From an uncultured Clostridia bacterium (GTDB taxonomy: Bacteria; Bacillota; Clostridia; Oscillospirales; Ruminococcaceae): 48,489 bases of DNA. Location: assembly GCA_947584375.1 (NCBI GenBank), contig CANPWL010000015.1, positions 1 to 48,489 on the forward strand, in the 5' to 3' direction. The position numbers and the translations under genes were made by a program. The notes under the pieces were generated by a model that made no database searches, was not told the origin of the DNA, and saw only the letters and a list, made by a program, of their open reading frames with translations. Positions 42,288 to 48,489 of this stretch are shown in pieces (positions within the stretch are counted from its first letter, which is position 1; the number at the start of each line of letters is the position of its first letter).

Positions 42288-44915
42288 ATGAGCAAAAAAT
42301 GGGTTTATTTGTTCTCAGAGGGCGACGCTACTATGAGAGAACTTCTCGGCGGTAAGGGTGCTAACCTTGCTGAAATGACAAAACTCGGACTTCCTGTTCC
42401 GCAGGGTTTTACTATTTCTACTGAGGCTTGTACTCAGTATTATGAGGACGGAAGACAGATCAATGATGAGATTCAGGCTCAGATTATGGAGTATATCGGA
42501 AAGATGGAGGAAATCACCGGTAAGAAATTCGGTGATGACGAAAATCCGCTTCTCGTTTCAGTACGTTCAGGAGCTCGTGCTTCAATGCCGGGTATGATGG
42601 ATACAATCTTAAATCTTGGTCTTAACGAAAAGGTTGTTGAGGTTATGGCTAAGAAATCAGGCAATCCTCGTTGGGCTTGGGACTGTTACAGAAGATTTAT
42701 TCAGATGTATTCAGACGTAGTTATGGAAGTCGGCAAGAAGTATTTTGAAGAGCTTATCGATGAAATGAAGGCAAAGAAGGGCGTTACTCAGGACGTTGAG
42801 CTTACCGCTGACGATTTAAAGGAGCTTGCTTCACAGTTTAAAGCAGAGTATAAGGAAAAAATCGGTGAGGACTTCCCGACAGATCCTGTTGATCAGCTTA
42901 TGGGAGCAGTTAAGGCTGTATTCCGTTCATGGGATAACCCACGTGCTAACGTATACCGCCGTGATAATGATATTCCGTATTCATGGGGTACTGCTGTAAA
43001 TGTTCAGATGATGGCATTCGGTAATATGGGCGAAACATCTGGTACAGGTGTTGCATTTACACGTGACCCTGCTACCGGTGAAAAGCATCTCATGGGTGAG
43101 TTTTTGATGAACGCTCAGGGTGAGGATGTTGTTGCCGGTGTAAGAACGCCGCAGCCTATCTCACAGTTGAAAGAGGTTATGCCTGAGGTTTATGATCAAT
43201 TTGTCAATATATGCAACACTCTCGAGAATCATTACAGAGATATGCAGGATATGGAGTTTACTATTGAGGACAGAAAGCTCTATATGCTTCAGACAAGAAA
43301 CGGTAAGAGAACAGCACCTGCCGCTTTGAAAATTGCCTGCGACCTTGTTGACGAGGGTATGATTTCAGAGGAAAAGGCTGTTTTGATGATCGATCCTAGA
43401 AACCTTGATACACTTCTCCACCCGCAGTTTGACGCTAAGGAGTTAAAGGCTGCTACACCTATCGGAAAGGGACTTGGTGCTTCGCCTGGAGCTGCTTGCG
43501 GTAAGATAGTATTCACAGCAGAGGATGCTGAAAACTGGAATGCTAAGGGTGAAAAGGTTGTTCTTGTACGTCTTGAAACATCGCCTGAGGATATCACAGG
43601 TATGAAGGCTTCACAGGGTATTCTCACAGTTCGCGGAGGTATGACATCTCACGCTGCTGTTGTTGCACGTGGTATGGGTACTTGCTGTGTATCAGGATGC
43701 TCTGATATAGTTATGGACGAAGAAAACAAAAAGTTCACACTTGCAGGAAAGACATTCAACGAGGGTGATTACATTTCAATAGACGGTTCAACAGGTAATA
43801 TTTACGACGGAATTATTCCAACTGTTGACGCTACAATTGCTGGTGAGTTTGGCAGAATTATGGGCTGGGCTGATAAGTACAGAACTCTTAAAGTTAGAAC
43901 AAATGCCGACACTCCTGCTGACGCTAAGAAGGCAAGAGAGCTTGGAGCTGAGGGTATCGGACTTTGCCGTACAGAGCATATGTTCTTTGAGGTTGACAGA
44001 ATAGCAGCATTTAGAGAGATGATTTGTTCTGACACAGTTGAGGAAAGAGAAGCAGCTTTAGCTAAGATTCTTCCTATGCAGCAGGCAGACTTTGAGGCTC
44101 TTTACGAGGCACTTGAAGGTAACCCTGTAACAATCAGATTCCTTGATCCACCACTGCATGAGTTTGTTCCTACGGAAGAAGCTGATATTGAGGCTTTAGC
44201 AAAAGCTCAGGGCAAGAGCGTTGAAGAAATCAAGGCGATCATTGCTTCACTTCATGAGTTCAACCCAATGATGGGTCACCGCGGATGCCGTCTTGCTGTA
44301 ACTTATCCTGAAATTGCAAAGATGCAGACAAGTGCCGTTATCCGTGCTGCAATTAATGTTAAAAAGGCACATCCTGACTGGGATATTGTTCCAGAGATTA
44401 TGATCCCGCTTGTTGGTGATATTAAAGAGCTTAAATGCGTTAAGAAGATAGTTGTCGAAACTGCTGACGCAGAAATTGCTGCTGCCAATGCTGACTTAAA
44501 GTATGAGGTTGGTACAATGATCGAGATTCCGAGAGCTGCTCTTACAGCTGACGAAATCGCAACAGAGGCTGACTTCTTTTGCTTCGGTACTAACGACCTT
44601 ACACAGATGACATTCGGCTTCTCAAGAGACGACGCAGGTAAATTCCTTGACGCTTACTATGATGCTAAGATATTTGAATCTGATCCTTTTGCAAGACTTG
44701 ATCAGAGCGGTGTTGGTAAGCTTATGGACATGGCTATCAAGCTTGGTAAACCTGTTAATCCAAATCTTCACATCGGTATCTGCGGAGAGCACGGCGGAGA
44801 TCCTACATCAGTTGAGTTCTGCCACAACATTGGTCTCAACTATGTTTCTTGCTCACCGTTCCGTGTGCCAATTGCAAGACTTGCTGCTGCACAGGCTGCT
44901 ATCAAAAGCAAGTAG
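42288..44915 (+). CDS. ppdK: Pyruvate, phosphate dikinase
   Basis: Interconverts pyruvate, ATP and phosphate with phosphoenolpyruvate, AMP and pyrophosphate. In anaerobes it often replaces pyruvate kinase. The 875-residue protein has the ATP-grasp N-terminal domain (GGKGANLAEMTKLGLPVPQG), the swivelling phosphohistidine H455 in GGMTSHAAVVARG, and the C-terminal PEP barrel with FGTNDLTQMTFGFSRDD and C832 in GICGEHGGDP. GGAGG lies 8 bases before the ATG. Codons look biased for high expression. It is a single-gene unit closed by the terminator at 45069. Confidence 0.97.
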   Translation: MSKKWVYLFSEGDATMRELLGGKGANLAEMTKLGLPVPQGFTISTEACTQYYEDGRQINDEIQAQIMEYIGKMEEITGKKFGDDENPLLVSVRSGARASMPGMMDTILNLGLNEKVVEVMAKKSGNPRWAWDCYRRFIQMYSDVVMEVGKKYFEELIDEMKAKKGVTQDVELTADDLKELASQFKAEYKEKIGEDFPTDPVDQLMGAVKAVFRSWDNPRANVYRRDNDIPYSWGTAVNVQMMAFGNMGETSGTGVAFTRDPATGEKHLMGEFLMNAQGEDVVAGVRTPQPISQLKEVMPEVYDQFVNICNTLENHYRDMQDMEFTIEDRKLYMLQTRNGKRTAPAALKIACDLVDEGMISEEKAVLMIDPRNLDTLLHPQFDAKELKAATPIGKGLGASPGAACGKIVFTAEDAENWNAKGEKVVLVRLETSPEDITGMKASQGILTVRGGMTSHAAVVARGMGTCCVSGCSDIVMDEENKKFTLAGKTFNEGDYISIDGSTGNIYDGIIPTVDATIAGEFGRIMGWADKYRTLKVRTNADTPADAKKARELGAEGIGLCRTEHMFFEVDRIAAFREMICSDTVEEREAALAKILPMQQADFEALYEALEGNPVTIRFLDPPLHEFVPTEEADIEALAKAQGKSVEEIKAIIASLHEFNPMMGHRGCRLAVTYPEIAKMQTSAVIRAAINVKKAHPDWDIVPEIMIPLVGDIKELKCVKKIVVETADAEIAAANADLKYEVGTMIEIPRAALTADEIATEADFFCFGTNDLTQMTFGFSRDDAGKFLDAYYDAKIFESDPFARLDQSGVGKLMDMAIKLGKPVNPNLHIGICGEHGGDPTSVEFCHNIGLNYVSCSPFRVPIARLAAAQAAIKSK

Positions 44916-45068
44916 TAAGTTTAGCATGTACTACAAATTACGAACAGGCAGAAGTTTTACATCAGGATAATTTAATTATCTGTATTGCGGTTAATTTGTT
45001 TGTTAAAACATATAGCAGGTTCGTAATAGCAGTTTTTAATCTTTCATATATAATTATGTATGTATATT

Positions 45069-45101
45069 AAATCACGCCCTGTTCAAAACAAGGCGTGATT
45101 T
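45069..45101. terminator. Bidirectional terminator after ppdK
   Basis: AAATCACGCC (45070 onward) pairs with GGCGTGATTT (45092-45101) with inner TGTT/AACA. The flanks are A/T-rich on both sides. It separates convergent ppdK and the 59-codon gene. The 150 bases between the ppdK stop and here show nothing else. Confidence 0.88.
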
Positions 45102-45123
45102 ATATATTATAAGGTTTATTGTT

Positions 45124-45303
45124 TTATTTACAGCAGCTTTCAATTTGATTTTGGCAGATTTCTCTTTTAACAGACATCGTTTCAAGAGTATCGCCAAGCT
45201 GAACCAATATTGCTCCCAAAAGTGCTACCTCATTATCATTGAGCTTTTCAAATATAACATTTGCAATTGCTGTTACAGCCGCTGAAATTTCACAAGCATT
45301 CAT
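45124..45303 (-). CDS. 59-residue Cys-containing protein (DUF6774-like)
   Basis: A short minus-strand gene, ATG at 45303, TAA at 45126-45124, with AAGGA 8 bases before the start. The product begins MNACEISAAVTAIANVIFEK, continues with DNEVALLGAILVQLGDTLETM and ends in CCK. It looks like an all-helical protein. It recalls small clostridial proteins of the DUF6774 type that share NACEIS and LxQLGDTL, but I cannot confirm that. Four Cys (one N-terminal, three C-terminal) could bind metal. The good ribosome site and nearby terminator argue that it is real. Confidence 0.7.
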   Translation of the reverse strand: MNACEISAAVTAIANVIFEKLNDNEVALLGAILVQLGDTLETMSVKREICQNQIESCCK

Positions 45304-45467
45304 ATAATCATTCCTTATTGCCGAATATTAATATTATATGGTCTTTAATTAATAAATGTGCTGTTGTTTTTTTATCAGTGATAGTCAATAATCTTTATTA
45401 ATATTTGCGATTTGTCACTTTGCACAAAATATCAGGATAATGTTATTGATTTTTTATATATTTGATG

Positions 45468-45496
45468 TTGACAATTATAATCAGATTTGCTAAAAT
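45468..45496 (+). promoter_or_regulatory. Consensus promoter P1 ahead of the atp operon
   Basis: TTGACA (45468-45473), 17-bp spacer, TAAAAT (45491-45496). The transcript would start near 45503, only about 18 bases before the terminator hairpin. Confidence 0.85.
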
Positions 45497-45520
45497 TTAA
45501 ACATAAAGTATCCGTACAGA

Positions 45521-45560
45521 AAACACAGTGTCGTGCAGTTGTTACGATACTGTGTTTTTT
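45521..45560 (+). terminator. Terminator directly behind P1 (attenuator or small-RNA end)
   Basis: AAACACAGT (45521-45529) pairs with ACTGTGTTT (45549-45557), with inner GTCGT/ACGAT extending it to 14 bp, followed by T to 45560. RNA from P1 would be about 58 bases long unless termination is bypassed. Confidence 0.85.
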
Positions 45561-45620
45561 CACATTATGACCAGGTTAATAATTTTTTCAGATACTTTTT
45601 TAAATATTAAAACAATGTTA

Positions 45621-45649
45621 TTATAAATTTATATTTAAGGCGATATAAT
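45621..45649 (+). promoter_or_regulatory. Possible promoter P2 of the atp operon
   Basis: TTATAA (45621-45626), 17-bp spacer, TATAAT (45644-45649). It lies after the P1 terminator and 55 bases before atpI. The -10 is perfect and the -35 weak. Confidence 0.55.
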
Positions 45650-45703
45650 ACTTGTATGTAAATATTAGATAAAATACCTGATTGTCCCGACAGGAGCATG
45701 AAA

Positions 45704-46117
45704 ATGATAAAACCAAACAGTAATCCGCTTATGAGTATGTTGCGGGAAATAATTCCCGGATTAGTTTTATTAACTGTTACAGCTTATTTGATTTCTCTGC
45801 TTTTTGGGTTTAAGCTGTCAGTTTTATTAGGCTTTGTTCTTGGATTGATTTATGTTGTTTTGTCTTATTATTATTTATCTGAGACTGTTTATCGTGCGGT
45901 AAATCAAAGCAAAGAAAAAGCTCAGCGAATGATATTTATTTGTTATCTGTTAAGGTATCTTATACTTTTTATACTGTGTCTTACAGCAGTGATAACAAAA
46001 GTAATTAATGTTTTTGCTTTGCTTATACCTCAGTTGTTTCCAAAGCCGGTACTAATGTTTAATAATTACAAAGAAGGGAAGGCAGTTAAGAATGATAAGT
46101 CCTCAGCTGATAAATAG
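45704..46117 (+). CDS. atpI: ATP synthase subunit I-like protein
   Basis: A 137-residue membrane protein with four hydrophobic helices (about 15-33, 36-53, 75-95 and 97-113) and a polar C-terminal tail. It lies first in the atp operon, where AtpI, a c-ring assembly helper, normally sits. ATG 45704 is chosen because AGGAG is 7 bases before it. The in-frame ATG at 45698 is one base from that site. It overlaps atpB by 26 bases. Sequence identity to known AtpI is not obvious, so the name rests mainly on position and layout. Confidence 0.75.
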   Translation: MIKPNSNPLMSMLREIIPGLVLLTVTAYLISLLFGFKLSVLLGFVLGLIYVVLSYYYLSETVYRAVNQSKEKAQRMIFICYLLRYLILFILCLTAVITKVINVFALLIPQLFPKPVLMFNNYKEGKAVKNDKSSADK

Positions 46118-46844
46118 CGCATTGGATATTCACGGACCTAAGGTTGTCTTTACCATTCCTTTTATAAATGTTGATATAACCGAATCAGTTGTTGTGGGAT
46201 GGCTTTTAATAGTTGTTGTTGCGATTTTTTGCAAGTATCTTACTTATAATTTGAAGGTCAAGCCCGAAACAAAAAGACAGGTCATCGCAGAGTATGCAGT
46301 GGAGTTTGTAAATAAAAGCGTGCGTGATTCTATGGGCGAGAGATTTATGTGCTATGCACCGTATATTGCAACTCTGTTGGTTTATGCAGCACTGGGAAGC
46401 CTTGTAAGCATAATAGGACTTCGATCTATTACGGCAGATGTAAACGTAACGATTTCATGGGCGCTTATTACATTTGTGATGATCGTCTACACTAGGTTTA
46501 AGTATAAAGGCTTTTTTGGATTTTTTAAAACCTTTGCAGAGCCGGTTCCGGTCATAACCCCAATAAATATAATAAGCGAATTTGCAACTCCTGTTTCAAT
46601 GGCTTTCCGTTTATTTGGAAATGTCGCAGGGGGAATGGTTATTACAGGAATACTCTATATGGCTTTAGGAAGCTTATCGGAGCTTTTGCATTTGAGTTTC
46701 ACTATCGGCGGATTTACTATTAACATAGCCTCAATAGGAATTCCGGGAATATTGTCTATATATTTTGATTTATTTGTAGGCTGTATTCAGGCGTATATTT
46801 TTGCAACGCTTACAATGGTCAATGTTGCAGGAGCTGCTGATTAG
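46092..46844 (+). CDS. atpB: ATP synthase F0 subunit a
   Basis: Stator channel subunit that passes ions to the c-ring. The 250-residue protein has five or six membrane helices. The essential Arg is in the helix TPVSMAFRLFGNVAGGMVI, and the C-terminal helix has LFVGCIQAYIFATLTMV with the conserved Gln. The upstream AGGGAAGG lies inside atpI, with which it overlaps. Ion choice is set mainly by subunit c (see atpE). Confidence 0.95.
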   Translation: MISPQLINSALDIHGPKVVFTIPFINVDITESVVVGWLLIVVVAIFCKYLTYNLKVKPETKRQVIAEYAVEFVNKSVRDSMGERFMCYAPYIATLLVYAALGSLVSIIGLRSITADVNVTISWALITFVMIVYTRFKYKGFFGFFKTFAEPVPVITPINIISEFATPVSMAFRLFGNVAGGMVITGILYMALGSLSELLHLSFTIGGFTINIASIGIPGILSIYFDLFVGCIQAYIFATLTMVNVAGAAD

Positions 46845-46891
46845 ATATTTATTATTTGATATTTGTTTTTTATAATGAACTTGTTAAAAAT

Positions 46892-47220
<329 letters not shown>

Positions 47221-47236
47221 TTTAAAATCTGCAAAT

Positions 47237-47275
47237 AGGAGGGTATGCTCTTAATCGGGCATAGTAATAAAAATG
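47237..47275 (+). promoter_or_regulatory. Shine-Dalgarno with intervening hairpin (site B)
   Basis: AGGAGGG (47237-47243), hairpin TATGCTC (47244-47250), loop TTAATC, GGGCATA (47257-47263), then 9 A/T-rich bases and the ATG at 47273. The hairpin folds away 20 bases, giving normal spacing. No other ribosome binding site is present. It is a near-copy of the site at 19741-19779. Confidence 0.72.
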
Positions 47276-47782
47276 ATTTATGCCAGAGTAACTGATTTTT
47301 TCTCAATTGATTTGGGAACCATTATCCCTACATTGCTGAATACTTTAATTATGTTTTTGGTATTGAAGCACTTTTTCTTCAAGCCTGTCAATGCGATCTT
47401 GGACAAAAGAAAAGCTGAAGTTCAGAAAACGTATGACGATGCTGATAAGGCTAACCGGGCAGCAGAAGAATATAAAGCCGAGTATACTCAAAAGCTTTCG
47501 GGCGCTAAAGAGGAATCGGCAAAAATCATAGATATAGCAACCAAGAGGGCAAATTCCCGCTCTGATGAAATCATCACTGAGGCAAAGGCGGAGGCAAAGC
47601 ATATCGTTGCCAATGCTCACAGCGAGATTGAAAAGGAAAAGAAAATTGCCGTTAATGAGATCAAGGACGAAATCACAGGAATGGTATTTGAAGTTGCGGG
47701 TAAGGTTGTAAATAAGGAGCTTAATACCAACGATAATGAAAAGCTTATTGAAGAGTTTATTGAAAATGTAGGTGAACTGTAA
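47273..47782 (+). CDS. atpF: ATP synthase F0 subunit b
   Basis: Peripheral stalk subunit. The 169-residue protein has one N-terminal membrane helix at about residues 16-33 (IIPTLLNTLIMFLVLKHFFF) followed by FKPVNAILDKRK. A long charged coiled coil rich in Ala, Glu and Lys runs from about 40 to 140. It binds delta at its C-terminus. The start is fixed by frame, with an SD-hairpin arrangement upstream. Its TAA overlaps the atpH ATG by one base. Confidence 0.95.
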   Translation: MIYARVTDFFSIDLGTIIPTLLNTLIMFLVLKHFFFKPVNAILDKRKAEVQKTYDDADKANRAAEEYKAEYTQKLSGAKEESAKIIDIATKRANSRSDEIITEAKAEAKHIVANAHSEIEKEKKIAVNEIKDEITGMVFEVAGKVVNKELNTNDNEKLIEEFIENVGEL

Positions 47783-48324
47783 TGAAGGGTTCATTAGAAG
47801 CTAATTATGCTGAGGCATTGTTTGAGTTATGCAAAGAACGTGATAGCCTTGACGAGGTACATTCAGAATTATTATGGCTGAATGAAATTATAGAAAATAA
47901 TAGTGAGCTTGTTAAATTCTTAAATGCACCTATGATTGAGCCAATAGATAAGAAAAATGTTTTAAAAAATGTGTTTGAAAACGAGCTTTCAAAGACCTCA
48001 TTTGACTTTCTATGTGTTGTTTCAGATAAAAAGAGAATAAAGTATATCAGTAAAATTATTGAGAGATTTAACGATTTATACAACGATGAAAATAACATTT
48101 TAGAGGTAACCGCAATAACTACATTGCCTTTGTCTGCGGCACTTAGAGAAAAGCTTATAAAAAAACTTGAGAGTGTTTCAAAAAAGACTATTGTATTATC
48201 AGAGAAAATTGACAAGTCTATAATCGGCGGAATAGTGCTTGAATATAACAACACTCAAATTCAGGGAAGCATAAAACACAGACTTGATGAGCTGCGTGAC
48301 AGAATTAATTCTGTTATTGCATAA
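47782..48324 (+). CDS. atpH: ATP synthase F1 subunit delta
   Basis: Links the b stalk to the alpha/beta head. The 180-residue protein shows the N-terminal ANYAEALFELC helix bundle and the C-terminal signature KIDKSIIGGIVLEYNNTQIQGSIKHRLDELR. It starts inside the atpF stop codon (TAATG), so the genes are coupled. About 120 bases of A/T-rich sequence without an evident promoter separate it from atpA. Confidence 0.95.
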   Translation: MKGSLEANYAEALFELCKERDSLDEVHSELLWLNEIIENNSELVKFLNAPMIEPIDKKNVLKNVFENELSKTSFDFLCVVSDKKRIKYISKIIERFNDLYNDENNILEVTAITTLPLSAALREKLIKKLESVSKKTIVLSEKIDKSIIGGIVLEYNNTQIQGSIKHRLDELRDRINSVIA

Positions 48325-48447
48325 TTTTATATGTATTTGTATATAAGTCTTACTTATTTTCTGTTTTTTCTTTGACGGAAAATAAATAGTTGTATCGTTT
48401 TATTTATTATGATATAGCAGGTTTTCAGAAAGGTATGGTATTTGATT

Positions 48448-48489
48448 ATGAAGTTACGTCCTGATGAGATTACAAGTATAATCAAAGAA
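48448..48489 (+). CDS. atpA: ATP synthase subunit alpha, first 14 codons
   Basis: The window ends inside this gene. The visible residues MKLRPDEITSIIKE match the usual start of the F1 alpha subunit, and the place after atpH is right. AAAGG at 48429-48433 is 14 bases from this ATG but 8 from an in-frame TTG at 48442, so the true start may be two codons earlier. Confidence 0.85.
   Translation, partial: MKLRPDEITSIIKE

Overview
The window is about 48.5 kb of low-GC, densely coded chromosome from a Gram-positive bacterium. The likely source is a gut or rumen clostridium near Ruminococcus/Oscillospiraceae. The grounds are AGGAGG-type ribosome binding sites, TTGACA/TATAAT promoters with 17-bp spacers, frequent TTG/GTG starts, an Ile T-box, an ECF transporter module, CdaA/CdaR, a GH27 alpha-galactosidase and secreted proteins of ruminococcal style. 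Most of it is housekeeping. There is no complete prophage, transposase, CRISPR array or tRNA/rRNA.

Layout. 1-87 is the C-terminal tail of a secreted-type protein. 202-4500 holds ruvC-ruvA, a zinc-dependent phospholipase C-like gene, glmM and an rRNA methyltransferase-like gene whose 3' end lies inside a repeat. 4556-10073 holds a cytidine deaminase, a small membrane protein and the ECF module ecfA1-ecfA2-ecfT followed by truA, with ruvB inserted before ecfT. 10166-14713 holds a beta-propeller-like membrane protein, a CvpA-type protein and a ClpE-type unfoldase. 14834-19255 holds a GH27 gene, an orphan phage-type XhlA/holin pair, pheA and an esterase. 19420-26395 holds a DUF3343/cysteine-desulfurase-like pair, cdaA-cdaR, an FAD oxidoreductase and comM. 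26393-26914 is a 112-bp tandem repeat. 27085-30764 is an ilvB-cimA operon behind a T-box whose specifier fits isoleucine. 30825-31210 is rnpB. 31355-36079 holds surface and envelope genes. 36265-42021 is glmU-pth-mfd. 42288-44915 is ppdK. 45124-45303 is a small 59-codon gene. 45468-48489 is the start of the F-type ATP synthase operon (I-a-c-b-delta-alpha).

How genes work together. RuvABC is split between two loci. GlmM and GlmU supply UDP-GlcNAc, and CdaA/CdaR make and control c-di-AMP, although glmM is not in its usual place behind cdaR. CimA and IlvB form a pyruvate-based isoleucine route, matching the Ile-type T-box. The ATP synthase c subunit carries Glu at both ion-site positions, suggesting a sodium-coupled rotor of the two-carboxylate type.

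Most notable non-coding signals: a two-hairpin repeat family with compensatory base changes between copies 22 kb apart; a Shine-Dalgarno sequence separated from its start codon by a conserved hairpin, seen before two unrelated genes; a consensus promoter followed at once by an intrinsic terminator ahead of the atp operon; and a palindrome-packed block between ecfA1 and ecfA2. No wholly new multi-gene system is evident. These RNA-level and repeat elements are the best candidates for something undescribed.
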